Assembly: GCA_026826555.1 (NCBI GenBank)
Contig: JAKSZT010053764.1
Coordinates: forward strand, 38,377,607 to 38,441,606
DNA from: Tolypeutes matacus
Lineage: Eukaryota; Chordata; Mammalia; Cingulata; Chlamyphoridae
Length of the DNA stretch: 64,000 nucleotides
Direction of reading: 5' to 3'
Positions 10,517-21,060 of this stretch are shown here, one piece after another. Position 1 is the stretch's first letter. Each line of letters opens with the position of its first letter. The notes below the pieces were generated by a model that was not told the DNA's origin, did no database searches, and was given only the letters and a program-made list of their open reading frames with translations. Both the position numbers and the translations under genes were made by a program.

Positions 10517-10629
10517 TTTATTTTTATTTATTTATTTATTTATTTTTTACTGGGAGGTCCCAGGTATCGAACCCGGGTCCCTCCATATGGGAGATGGACG
10601 CCCAACCATTTGAGCCGCATCCGTCCCCC
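10517..10629 (-). mobile_element. DAS-type SINE, monomer, recent
   Basis: Antisense tRNA-like head with a (TTTA)n run on the plus strand. B box GGGTTCGATACC and A box GCGGCTCAAATGG read on the minus strand. CAATGGGTCTTTTTA occurs at 10502-10516 and 10630-10644, a perfect 15-bp target-site duplication. Confidence 0.92.
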
Positions 10630-10644
10630 CAATGGGTCTTTTTA

Positions 10645-11639
10645 GATATGACTACTAATGCAATTGCCAGGAAGCTCACAGGGGTATTATCACCACAGCA
10701 GTGATCCAACAGGTTCCATTTTCTGTAACACATGAAAAGACTGTGATGGGCTCAAAGGCTGATTGTGCACTAATGCCTACCACTTGGTAAAACTGAATCC
10801 AAATCCGAGGAGGGAAAGTGCAACCATTTCTAGAGCTGAAACACTACTGAGATGAAAAGGATTCTTCTCTTTAATATCGGTGCAATTTATATTAGCTTTT
10901 TCTATACCCCGCGACAGAGACATGTTAATAAATAAACAAAGCTCTTTGTAGTTTTTAACTTATGGAGCCTGGATGTTTTTTCTCATTACTTACAGGTCAA
11001 AGGCCAAGTTCTCACAATTTTTCGACCAGCCTGCCTCCATGCCCAGCAGGGAATGACGTTCAGCCACTTGATAACCCACACAAAACTGCCTGGTGAGAGT
11101 TCCCCACGGGGAGAGAGATGAGAAAGCTGGAATGTATATGTCTACAATTATTTTAAACTTCTAAATGTACACTCCCCTCAAAGGCACCGGGTAATTCTTT
11201 AAAAAAAAAAAAAAAAGGAATTTAGTAACATTGGATTGCATTCAATGTTCAAGAAAATTAGGAAAGAGAGAGGGGAAATCCATGCCTTTTTGAGAGGCAT
11301 AGGTAAAGCAAAACTCTCTCTCCATAGAATTCTATGAAGGTCAAGAAACACAGGCTCTGTAAGTGGTAGTGAATTCTAGGAGTGAATAGTCACTCTTCTA
11401 ATTCCAACCAGTGGCCTGGGTGCAGAAAGGCACGAGCTGGTAGTCATTGCCCAGTGGCCTGTCTATAGCTGGGCATTGGGATCAATACAGTGAACTTTTT
11501 TGCTCTAGAAGCAGTCTGTTCTACTGGAGGTTGAATGAACTCAACTCCGCATTTCCAGCACCAGGGCAGTGCTTGACCAGTATTTGGTACTCATGACTTT
11601 GCAAGACTAATAATCTGTCTTCACTTGCTTTTTCTCATA
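10645..11639. other. No recognisable gene or repeat
   Basis: Mixed composition with one poly(A) run at about 11200-11216. No coding signal or repeat hallmark found. Confidence 0.45.
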
Positions 11640-12840
11640 CCATTCAATCAGCCATTTTGCCCAATGGATGGAGAGCCCATTCACTTTTGCTTGTCCTTTA
11701 TCACCACATGGAGATAACGCCTGCCTCCAAATTTCTATCTGCTCTCTCTATCAAGAGTCAGTCCTATATTTCCAGCTGCTCCTGGATGTTTCTATTAAGA
11801 TATTTTTCTATTTCCTCTAACTCAACATATCTAAAGGAACTCAGCTTTTCCCTCCAAACCAGCCCTGAACCTTTAAATTTCTATCATTGGGAAATCACTG
11901 TCCTAGATATCCAGGTGCCAAATTTTGGAAGTGGGTGAATCTCTGAATCCAGCAAGTCACCAAATCTTGGGAAATGTTTATTATCCATCCCTTCCTCTGA
12001 GGTTTTCTTGTCACCACCTTAGTTAATCCTCTTACTGTCTCATTCCAAAATTCTTGTCACATTTTTTTTTAAAGATTAATTTAATTTATTTATTTCTCAG
12101 CCCCCCCCCTGTTGTTTTTCACACTCACTGTCTGCTCTGTGTGTTCTTCTCTGTCTGCTTGTCTTCTCTTTAGGTGGCACCGGGAACGGATCCTGGGACC
12201 TTCCAGAGTGGCAGAGGCACTCAATCTCTTGCCCCACCTCAGCTCCCTGGTCTGCTCCATCTCTTATTGTCTCTCCTCTGTGTCTCTTTTTGTTGCATCA
12301 TCTTGCTGTGAAAGCTCTCTGCATGGGCCAACACTCCACGTGGGCCAGCTCACCACATGGGCCAGCTTGCCTTTCACCAAGAGGCCCCGGGAATCGAACC
12401 CTGGACCTCTGATATGGTAGATAGGAACCCAATCACTTGAGCCATATCTGTTTCCCTGCCATAGCTTCTTACTGGTCCTTCCCAACTACGTTGATACCAG
12501 CCAGATATATCTTCCTTAGCATTTACACCACAGCATTCACCTGCTCACATGGAGTCACAATATTCTACAATATTGACTTAACTTTTCCCGCTGGCTTTCA
12601 AGATTCCCCACATCATAGCATAGACACTTTCAGTTCTAGGCAGACTTAAGTCCTTAGCGGCCATCCCCCAGAACCTTCTCTGACTCTGCCTTTACTCATG
12701 TTTTCTTGTTCACTGGATTTCGCATCTGTCACATTCATCAAAATTACACACACCTTCAACATCCAGCTCAGGTTCCTCCTTCTCCATGGAGACTTTACTT
12801 TCTACTACACCTTTCATTGTTTTCCATCCCCTTGTGAGCA
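11640..12840 (+). mobile_element. LINE-2 (L2) fragment split by a SINE
   Basis: Text such as TCACCACCTTAGTTAATCCT followed after the SINE by CTTCTTACTGGTCCTTCCCA matches the order of the L2 ORF/3' region in sense orientation. Later blocks (12640-12840) are weaker. The SINE at 12062-12456 interrupts it. The outer limits are approximate. Confidence 0.55.
12062..12456 (-). mobile_element. Dimeric DAS-type SINE
   Basis: Antisense dimer. The outer tRNA-like unit is at the right (GAATCGAACCCTGGACCTCT, GAGCCATATCTGTTTCCC) and a second tRNA-like unit lies near 12170-12240. T- and AT-rich tail sequence is at the left. The same architecture occurs in sense at 16881-17303. No clear target-site duplication, so it may be older than the monomers. 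Confidence 0.85.
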
Positions 12841-14066
12841 TGTTGGAAGGGAGAGACAAGGACAGTGAGGGGAACTGAGATTGCATCTGGCAGCCATGAC
12901 AATGGCAAGCATTTGCTGGGAGCTTAAGAGATCACAAAGTTCTTGCTCCTATGTTTTCTTATTAATTTCACAAGGACTAGTCAAAGGAATTATGAATGTT
13001 TGGCCCAGGGAAAAGATGACTTGTCTGGGGTCATGAAAACTTTCCTTGGTATTTATGAGGACTATGAGGTTGTTAAATTCTTGATCTGTATTGCTTCAGA
13101 ACCCTAGTTCTATGTGAAACCAGGATTCAGTGGGTTAAATTACCAAAAGACAGAGACTTCAAGTAGTGTGGTGGGTGTCAGGGAGGGAAATTTTTTTTTT
13201 CTTTTGATAGAGAATCTTGACATGGAGAACTTTTTGTCTTGGGATTCAAAGTTATGGAAAGCTGCCAGGGTGGCCTGAGATAGTTTCAGTGGCAAAAAAG
13301 TCAGCAAGTTGCCTAAAATAAAATCACCATGAGGATAAAAAGAGGTGCAATTCGAGAGCTGCCCCTTGCATGGAATCAAATGGTTACAAGGGAACAGTGC
13401 TCCAGAAATGGCACCTTGCAACTATTTTTAAATTCATGTGTTTATGTGATTGTAAGAGTCATTATAAATGTTTACAAATGTTCTGGCATTTTCCCTCTTG
13501 AGCACATGTTAAGCATACACGTTTCCTCCTTCTTACCTCAGGCAGGCTTTGCAGGGCTTCCTTGCCCTGCTGTGGAGGTCATGGAAGCTCACATTAAGAT
13601 GGAGCCTCTATTTCCCTGAATCCCAAGTGAAAAGGCATGGAACAGCACCCCTAGCCAACCAGCCATGGACATGTAGCATGAGCAAGCAACACATCTTTGT
13701 TACTATAAGCCACTAAAATAAAATAAGAAAAATCAGGGAAAAGGGCTTCTGAGTCCATGGGGTTGGACAGCTGGCCATCCTGGTGTTAGGATCCTATTCA
13801 TGGGAATTTGCTGCTTGTGCAAATGGAATGAGCAGAAGTATAGTTTTGGTGGGGTGCTGCAGTTGCAGAATTCCTGCAGCCCGAGCTGGGCTCTGTACTA
13901 GTGTGGCGGTGATTATCACAAGACTTCAGAAGTGACCAGAGGTGAGGACATGATGCAGGTGGCAGTGGCGGTGAGTAGAAATTCTCTTCAGACTTCCTAA
14001 GTATCATCTGTGGCCAGTGGAGGCCCCAGAATTTCCACATGGAAGGGGCTTGGGGCCCCCTTATTT
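12841..14066. other. Mostly unclassified; MLT1-like piece at 13575-13725
   Basis: The only hint of a family is near 13575-13725, where ATGGAAGCTCACATTAAGAT and TTTGTTACTATAAGCCACT resemble an old MLT1 LTR in sense. The rest has short chance ORFs only. Confidence 0.4.
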
Positions 14067-14080
14067 ATTTACTTATTTTT

Positions 14081-14178
14081 TTTTTTTTTTTTTTTTACCG
14101 GGAGGTACTGGGGATTGAACCCCGGTCCCTCCATATGGTAGACGGACGCCGAACCTCTTGAGCCACATCCGTTTCCCG
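14081..14178 (-). mobile_element. DAS-type SINE, monomer, recent
   Basis: Poly(T) on the plus strand, then the antisense tRNA-like head ending GAGCCACATCCGTTTCCC. ATTTACTTATTTTT at 14067-14080 and 14179-14192 is a perfect target-site duplication at the end of an old antisense L1. Confidence 0.92.
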
Positions 14179-14192
14179 ATTTACTTATTTTT

Positions 14193-15618
14193 GATTGTTA
14201 ATCCTTTTATTCTGGTAACACATATATAACCTAAAATGTTCCATTTTAACCACTTTCCAATATACAATTCAATGTTGTCATTTACATTCACAATATTGTC
14301 ACTACCATCTGCCACCCCTATTTTTCTATCACCCCAAATATGAAACTCTAAACCAATTTAGAATTAACCCCATTCCCTATACCCAACCTGACTTCCTACA
14401 ATATAATTTACTTTTCAGGGCACATTTAGTTCTATGGAAAAAGTGTGTGGAAAGTAAAGTTTCTTCCAATCCCTCCCTCTACATTCTCTGCCCAAGGCTG
14501 CCTTTCTATTAACATCTTGCATTAGTGTGGTATATATTTTACAGTTGATGAATCAATATTGATGTGTTTATAGGTTACATTAAAGTTTACTCTGTGTTGT
14601 GTAGTTCTATGGGTTTTGACAAATGTGTAATGCAATGTGTTCATTACAGTATCATACAGAATAGTTTCACTCACCTAAAAATGCCAGTGCTCCACCAATT
14701 CCCCTTCCCTCCTGAAACCCTGGCTACCTTGAAATTTTTATTGATTTTATAGTATTGTCTTTTCCAGAATATCATAGAGTTGGAATTAGACGGTATGTAG
14801 GCTTTTCTAGATTGGCTTTTTTCACATAGTCATATGCATTTAAGATTTCTCTATGCTTTTTCTTGGCTTGATAGCTAATTTGTTTTGATCACTGGAAAAC
14901 ACTCCCTTCTATGGATATAACACACATTGTTTATCTATGCAACGATTGAAGGGCAAATTGATTACTTCCAATTTTTGGCAATTAAAATATGCTGCTATAA
15001 ACAATCTTGTGCAGTTTTTTGTGTGGATATACATTTTCAACTAATTTGTATAAATACTTAGCCGTACTCGTGCCAGATTGTGTGGCAACCCTATGTTTAG
15101 CTTTTTAAAAAACTGGCAGACTGTCTTTCCAAATGACTGTACCATTTTGCTTTCCACCAGCTGTGAGGGAGAGCTCCTGTTGCTCCACATCCTCACCAGC
15201 ACTTGCAGTTGTCAGCGCTTGGGTTTCTAGCCATTCAAATAGGTGTGTAGTGGTATCAGATTTTTAACATTTTATGTTTCCCTAATGACACTATGTTACA
15301 AATCCTTTCATATTCTTCTATGTCATCTGTATATCTTTTTTGTGGAGGTGTTTGGGCAGATCTTTTGTCCATTTTAATCGGGTTGCTTGTTTTCTCATTG
15401 TTGAGTTTTAAGTGTTTCTTGTATATTTTGGATATAAATACTTGATCAGATATGTGGTTTACGTATACTTCCTCCCAGTCTTTAGTTTAACTTTTCATTT
15501 TCTTGATAGTGTCTTTTGCACAATACAGTTTTTAAACATTTTAATGAAGCCCAACTTGACATTATTTTTTCTGTCTATATATAATGCTTTTAGTATTGGG
15601 CATAAAAAGTCATTGCTG
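14193..15618 (-). mobile_element. Ancient L1M 3' portion, antisense
   Basis: The plus strand reads as the reverse complement of an L1M 3' UTR followed by the ORF2 3' part: TTCCATTTTAACCACTTTCC, CCAATTTTTGGCAATTAAA, CACCAGCTGTGAGGGAGAGC, GTTGAGTTTTAAGTGTTTCT, and the AAAAAGTCATTGC block at its right end. It is heavily mutated with no usable frame. It abuts the GC-rich ANHX-bearing segment. Confidence 0.8.
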
Positions 15619-15905
15619 TGGGGAGGCAGCGGGATGGCAGCGGAGTGGGGGCCTCTGGGGTTGGCTTGTCCTGCAGGGCGGTTGGTGGTCACCTGGGGCT
15701 GTCTGGAGCACCTGTTTGGGGGTCTCAGGGGACCAGGGGGTGCCCTGTGGCATCCTTCGGGGAGTGGAGGGTCTGTCCATTCTTTGGCCCTTGCAGAGGC
15801 TGGTGCCTATGCCCAGGACAAAATCCTGCCGCTTCTGGTGAACCCCACTGAGGGAAGTTCTGGCTCCTCAGACCCTCTGGGCAGAGGGAGGAGGGTGGCG
15901 GGTGC

Positions 15906-16154
15906 CTTCAGAGGCTGGTGGGCGGCCTGCTGCTCCTCCTGCCCGGCTAGCACGGATGCGCACACTAGCACCACGTCCTCGCTGTCCAGCAGGTGCATGT
16001 GAAGCCGGCTTTCCAGCAGGGCCTCCACCAAGAGCTCTGCCTGGGCAAGGTCATCCTGCAGGTCCCAGCACAGCCTTCCCATGAGGGCTACAGAGTCCAC
16101 GGTCAGTGGGCAGGCATCCCTGCTCTACCGCAGCAGCGCCAGGAAGCTCTGCAT
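15906..16154 (-). pseudogene. ANHX: Relic of ANHX (anomalous homeobox) first coding exon
   Basis: Minus-strand translation from the ATG at 16154 gives MQSFLALLR, a stop, then a run containing SVALMGRLCWDLQDDLAQ, LHMHLLDSEDVVLVC and QEEQQAAHQPLK. This follows the N-terminus of human ANHX as I remember it over 83 codons without an indel, with roughly half the residues identical. The exon would code only the region before the homeodomain. The defect is a TAG at 16127-16125 (codon 10). After codon 83 the homology stops at AAG|GCACCC, where a splice donor would be expected; GC replaces GT. It sits in a GC-rich segment (about 15619-16350) between an antisense L1M and the BTF3 pseudogene, and no homeodomain exon is visible nearby. 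It lacks a poly(A) tail, so it is more likely genomic than a retrocopy. Naming rests on recalled sequence. Confidence 0.68.
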
Positions 16155-16361
16155 TGCCCCTGGCCCACTCTGTCCAGGCATGCCTGCTGCTCCTCACAGA
16201 AATGCCCGCATTCTCTGCCACATCCTGCCTGGGTGGTCCCACTTCTTGGCGCTCCGGGGTCCTGTGCCCTGGTCCCACTTGCTGAGCCGCCTCCCCAGAG
16301 GCAGCCACCAGGACTCTTGGGCTCTTCTGCTCCCCACTGCCATTTCTGCTTGCTCTCCCTT

Positions 16362-16790
16362 ATTTTTAACTGGGCAAAGAAATTTATTAACTTTTGTTGC
16401 TAACTTTTTTCCTAGAAGACTTCAGCTTAATTAGCTGCAAAGAATGAATTGCATATAAGCAAACACAGAATAGAATCGCAGCATCCAAGGGGCTTGGGCT
16501 TAAAAATATTAGAGATCTAGATGTCTAATGTTACCAAATTTGTAAACAGAACCATTTAAAAAATCAGTCATAACATAAAATAGCAGCTCCAAGTAACTTC
16601 AAGTTCTAGCTTCTTCAGAAGTTGACTCAATTCAGTTTGCCTTGTTATTGGAAGTCTAATCAAACTTCCTGGCAAGATTTGGAACTTGGTCATCCTCCTC
16701 CTCTTCAGTAGTAAGCGATGCTTGTCCATCCACACATGGTTTTGGCAGAGCTTCCACCAGTCTCTTTGAACTAGTCAGGCTGGCAGGAAT
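16362..16790 (-). pseudogene. BTF3: BTF3 processed pseudogene, 5'-truncated
   Basis: BTF3 is the beta subunit of the nascent polypeptide-associated complex. Only its C-terminus and 3' UTR survive. Minus-strand residues [20 protein letters not shown] and an acidic [11 protein letters not shown] stretch match the end of BTF3. The frame meets an early TAG at 16658-16656 where Glu is expected. The native-position stop and recognisable 3' UTR blocks follow (TGAATTGAGTCAACTTCTGA, TTTTTAAGCCCAAGCCCC, TTCATTCTTTGCAGCTAATT) with a terminal AATAAA-like region and a short A-rich end near 16365. No introns. Sequence right of about 16790 is not BTF3. Confidence 0.8.
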
Positions 16791-16880
16791 AATTGGAATC
16801 ACCTGGCAATTATGACCAGTGGCAATGACGCTAGGCAGGTAGTGCTTGTGGAATGTTCCTGCCTTAAGAGGCACTGTTTT

Positions 16881-17303
16881 GGGAAGTGGATGTGGCTCAA
16901 GTGATTGGGCTCCTGTCTACCATTTGGGAGGTCCCAGGTTCATTTCCCGGTGCCTACTGGTGAAGGTGAGCTGGCCCTCATGGAGAGCTGGCTTGCGCAG
17001 AGAGCTGGCACAACAAAAAGAGACAAAGAAGAGAGACAGTGAGAGACACAACAAAGCAAGGAGCCAAGGTGGCTCAAGTGATTAAGTGCCTCTCTCCCAC
17101 ATCAGAGGTCTCAGGATTGGTTCCTAGTGCCTTCTAAAAAGAGAAGACTAGAAGAGAAGACAAGCAGACACAGAGAGCACACAGTGAATGGACACAGAGA
17201 GCAGACAGTGAGCGCAAAACAACAAGGTGGGGGAGGGGGGAGGATAAATAAATAAAATAAATCTTTAAAAAAAAGTACAAAAAAAAAAAAAGAAAAAAAA
17301 AAA
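16881..17303 (+). mobile_element. Dimeric DAS-type SINE, recent
   Basis: Two tRNA-like units in sense. The first begins GGGAAGTGGATGTGGCTCAA, the second near GGAGCCAAGGTGGCTCAAGT. They are joined by an A/G-rich linker and followed by an AACAAGG/GGGGGA tract, (AAAT)n and long poly(A). AAGAGGCACTGT at 16866-16877 and 17304-17315 is a perfect target-site duplication. It inserted just upstream of the BTF3 relic. Confidence 0.95.
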
Positions 17304-17315
17304 AAGAGGCACTGT

Positions 17316-17700
17316 CTTAGTTAAAGTAAGCTAAATTGCTAGAATAGATCCCCAGGCATGTAATGGCTTCAATGCTATAGAAGTTTATTTCTTGTTCACA
17401 CAAGCCTAAGTGCTAAGTGACTGTCTGTGGTCAGGGGGTCTCTCTCCTCCATGCCGTGATACAGAAACCAAAGCATCTTTCATTTAGACCCTTAGAGCCA
17501 TTTGTCTTCAGGTAGCAGGAGAGGAAATAGAAAATGAAGGAGAAACAACAGCTTCGTGAAGCTTGGCCGTCTAGTGGTACATGTTATTTCACATGATTTC
17601 CACTCATGTTCCCTTGGTGAAAGGTAGTCATGGTCCCACACTTACATGCAAGGGAGCCTGGGAAATGTAGTCTAGTGGTGCATCTGTTACAATCCTGTTA
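17316..17700 (+). repeat. Old dispersed repeat, family not resolved
   Basis: Contains AGAAGTTTATTTCTTGTTCA and ends GGGAAATGTAGTCTAG. The same two end blocks flank the LTR at 36200-37210, so this is a repeated element of ancient character. I cannot name its family. Confidence 0.5.
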
Positions 17701-18093
17701 GTAAGGAAGGAGAGAATGTCTGGGCACCTGTCTAGCAGTGTTTCTAGTGTTTGTCCTCTAGGTTTTGGGTCCAGCAGGGAGTTGGGAACTAAAGGACTGG
17801 ACCTTAAGATGGACTAAGTACTCAGCCATACTGCCTGTTCAGGGGAGGGAAATCCCAGGGAAGTGACCTGGACTCCTTGGGGGCTTGTGGGATTTCCAGC
17901 ATTGTATGGGACCATCCTGGGGTTTGGAGTACAGGGTACATTGTCCAAACTCTGAATCAGCTATTTAAAGAACAATTTGCCAACAATTAATATTCTCAGC
18001 AAATGGGGTTTGAGTTGCTGTGGCTGCTATGGAGTTCCCCACAATTGAAGATGTTGAAATAGATGAATGTAGCCAATATCCAACAGCTTGAAC
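17701..18093. other. No recognisable feature
   Basis: About 390 bp with no repeat hallmark and no open frame of note. Confidence 0.45.
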
Positions 18094-18106
18094 AAGAAAA
18101 CTTTTA

Positions 18107-18299
18107 GGGAAGCGGCTGTGGCTCAATCAGTAGGGCTCCTGTTTACCATATGGGAGGCCCCGGGTTCGGTTCCCGGGGCCTCCTGGTGAAGGCAAGCCCG
18201 CCCACACAGAGTGGTTAGCTGACCCAGTGAGCACAAGCAGCAAGGGGGGGATAAATGAATAAATAAATAAAATCTTTACAAAAAAAAAAAAAAAAAGAA
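18107..18299 (+). mobile_element. DAS-type SINE with short body, recent
   Basis: tRNA-like head GGGAAGCGGCTGTGGCTCAA with B box GGGTTCGGTTCCC, a short linker, an (AAAT)n region and poly(A). AAGAAAACTTTTA at 18094-18106 and 18300-18312 is a perfect target-site duplication. The dimer's second tRNA unit is missing. Confidence 0.93.
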
Positions 18300-18430
18300 A
18301 AGAAAACTTTTAATGTCCTCTTAGCACCAACTCTTTGATCCTGTAATTCTATAAATTCCTAAATATAAACTTTAGGACATGTAATTTGCAATTAATATTA
18401 TACTGTTTGGTATTGCTCATTTTTGTGGCA

Positions 18431-18551
18431 GTTTAATGTAGCAGAAAGAATACTTGCCTGGGAACCATTATGAGAATCAGATGTCCTAGGTTCTGGCTTG
18501 AATGTGTGACCCTAGGCAAGTCATCAGAAAAAAAAAAAAAAAAAAAAAAAT
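18431..18551 (+). repeat. MIR fragment followed by a poly(A) run
   Basis: Sense MIR core: GGTTCTGGCTTGAATGTGTG followed by ACCCTAGGCAAGTCA. Then about 23 adenines. Confidence 0.6.
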
Positions 18552-18562
18552 GAGGGTGGTTG

Positions 18563-19018
18563 TGATGATTTGAAGCTGGATGGGCTCCAGAAAAATATAT
18601 TCTTAAAGCTAATCCATTCTTGCGGGTGTAACGCTATTTTAAATAAGGCCTTTTGATTAGGTTTTTTTCAGGTAAAATGTGGCCCAGGGTGGGTCTTAAC
18701 CCTCTTACTGGAATCCTTTATAAGGGAATGAAATTCAGACAAGAAGAGAGAAAGCTATGGAAGCAGGCAGATGGAGGCAATGAAACCTGGGAGATAAGGG
18801 AAAGACCAGCAGATGGTGCCATGTGCCTTACCATGTGACAGAGGAGTCCAGGATCTCTGGCAGCCAGTTTCGGGAAGAAAGCATTGCCGATGATGCCTTG
18901 GATTTGGACATTTCTCTCAGCCTCAAAACTGTAAGCTTGTAAGCTAATGAATCCTCATAGTAAATGCCAACCCATTTCTGGTATAATGCCTTTGGCAACT
19001 TTAGCACACTAGATAGTA
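18563..19018 (+). mobile_element. Solo MaLR-like LTR (xenarthran-type), sense
   Basis: Starts GTGATGATTTGAAGCTGGAT, contains GGCCCAGGGTGGGTCTTAAC and TCAGCCTCAAAACTGTAAGC, and ends CCAACCCATTTCTGGTATAA with ACTTTAGCACACTAG. Same family as 6469-7100. No internal sequence. Confidence 0.7.
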
Positions 19019-19024
19019 GCTGTG

Positions 19025-19512
19025 ATGGAAGTGTTCTGTGGTAGGCTGAGCAATCACTCCCAAAAGATGTTCCTGTCCTAATCCCCGGGACCCCTGAATA
19101 TATGACCTTACAGGACAAAGGGGCTTTAAAGATGAGTTTAAGTGAAGGACCTTGAGATGGGGAGATTATCCTGGATTCTCTGAGTGGGCCCAATGTGATC
19201 ACAAGGGGGAGGCAGGAGAGTCAGAGTTAATGGGAAGGGGATATGGAGACAGAAGCCGAGGCTGGAGTGGTGCACTTTGAAAAAGGAGAAAGGGCCAGGT
19301 GCCAAGGAATGCAGGTGGCCTCAAAAGCTGGAAAAGGCAAGGAAACAGATTCTCCCCAGAGCCTCTGGAAGGAAAGTAGCTCCTGCCATGACCTTGATTT
19401 TAGCCCATAAGACCCATTTCTGACTTCTGGCCTCCAGATTGTAGGACAACAAATTTGTATTGTTTTAAGCCAGTAAGTTTGTGGCACTTTGTTACAGAAA
19501 TGAATACAAAAC
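19025..19512 (+). mobile_element. MLT1 LTR, near full length
   Basis: MLT1 blocks in order: CCTAATCCCCGGGACCCCTG, TGTGATCACAAGGGGGAGG, the ACCTTGATTTTAGCCCA region, CTTCTGGCCTCCAGATTGTA, TTGTTTTAAGCCAGTAAGTT and TTTGTTACAGAAATGAATAC. It directly follows another LTR. Confidence 0.8.
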
Positions 19513-20844
19513 TCTCTGGTTCATTCTGGAATTTAAATTATATGATTATCTTTTTTGTGCATGTTAGTTTCATGTCTTTAAATAGAATTAAAAACCTTGA
19601 GGGCCAGGACTATTTCCAATAGTTAATCCTCCATAATTCCAGCACATAATTATAGGAGCTCAATAATTATTGTTGATGTTTAAAAGTATCTGGGGAAAGC
19701 AGAAAGGCTGTGGTGACCACCTGACCTTTGCAGGAGCTTAGAATCACTATGAGCAGCAGAGGGCTTTTCTGGATACTTCTTCTTGGCCTTACACCACCAG
19801 TCAAGCCCCTGCAGCAGGCTTTCCCACATCTGCTGGGGCCTCACACTAAATACTTGTAGAATCAGTTCTGCCCTTTTCTCTAGAGCCACTCCTGACTATC
19901 TCAGGGGGGTTTCTGGAACTCTAGCCCAACATGGAAGGTGCAACCATAAGTCATCCTTGCTACAGTGTGCCTCTGCCCTTGATCCTGACAGCTGTTCATT
20001 TGCCTTGTCCCTAGATGTGGGCTTCCTTGTAAGCTCTGGTTCTGTGGCTGAACCTCTTGCCCAAGTCCTGCACACCTGGGCTTCTGCCTTGCTCCTGCCA
20101 AGCCCTCCAGCACCTGGAGTCTTGGCTTTGACCATCAGCCCGGTGACTGGGCCTTTGTTGCCTGATTACAGACATCCCTGTCCCTGACTGCTAGTTGGAT
20201 CTCCAAACATTGCCCACTCTGTGATTTCCTACCATTGTCCTCTGCTTGCATTGCTAGGACACCCTTTCTTTCCATTAGAACTACTTGGTGTTGCCTGCTT
20301 CATCGAATTTCTACAGCTCTGCCCCCAGAGGCCTTCTGGGGAGGCCTTCCAGCACCTGTGGGAGGGTCTGTCCCACCAGAGCTTGTCCCATAGCAGGGCA
20401 AGGTCAATTCCTGGTTCTGGACTTTCGCATTGCAGCCAACAGGACTCTGCCCTGCAAGATTCTGAGAAATGATGTCAGCAGTGAACTTGGCCATGCCAGG
20501 ATCTAATTAAATTAAACTATTCAGAGTTAGGGTTTGGCTCATGTTTTAGCCTTGAGGGTCACTGGGGTGTCATCACAAGCCCAAGATACAGGCAGAAAGG
20601 GACAGGGAGTCAGAAGAACAATAAAGAGAATCAAAGATCAACGACAGGGGAAAGGGATGGAGGAAAGGTGCAGAAACCTTGGTTTCAGGTGCCTTTGATG
20701 GGACCCCGCTTACTAAACACCCAACTGACTGACATGCTTTTGTTGCTACAGGAGCACCATGTTCTGAACTACAGGCAAAGTGTTGCTCTCCAAAAACCAG
20801 AACAGAATCTTACAAGGAACCTGGGACCCCTTTTGGGAAAGAGC
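19513..20844. other. Unclassified, moderately GC-rich stretch
   Basis: Overlapping frames on both strands at 19783-20187 and 19896-20135 are open because the DNA is GC-richer here. None has a recognisable domain, signal or exon boundary pattern. No repeat hallmarks seen. Confidence 0.45.
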
Positions 20845-21060
20845 TGGTATGGCGGTGACAACATGGGGCTTGGATTCAAACAAGGCTGGCTGCACCTCTC
20901 AGCTCTGCCCCTTCTGCGCTGAGGCACCTTGGGAAAGCTGCCTGACCTCTCAAAGCCTCACTTTCCACATTTCTAAAATGAGGCTACCAACACCAATTTC
21001 CAATGAGATGGTGCACGTAAGACATCCAGTGAAATGCCTGGCATTGAGCAGTTGCTCAGC
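20845..21060 (+). repeat. MIR element
   Basis: Sense MIR: CACCTTGGGAAAGCTGCCTG, CTCAAAGCCTCACTTTCCAC and TTTCTAAAATGAGGC, ending near AATGCCTGGCATTGAGCAG. Confidence 0.75.

Noticed and set aside
15412..16002. A 196-codon plus-strand frame, the longest plus-strand frame in the middle of the window
   Set aside because: It crosses from antisense L1M into the GC-rich ANHX segment, has no recognisable domain, and its second half is antisense to the ANHX relic.
16656..16874. An intact small gene encoding the 72-codon minus frame
   Set aside because: Its second half is the BTF3 C-terminus cut by a premature stop and followed by the BTF3 3' UTR; its first half is unrelated upstream DNA.
16881..17303. 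Genuine tRNA genes, because A- and B-box motifs and tRNA-like heads occur here and at the other SINE sites
   Set aside because: Each is followed by a linker and poly(A) and usually flanked by a target-site duplication, which marks SINEs; no full cloverleaf with an acceptor stem was seen.
19783..20187. A 134-codon frame in GC-richer DNA as a new gene
   Set aside because: Overlapping frames of similar length exist on the opposite strand, and no domain, signal peptide or exon boundary pattern is visible.
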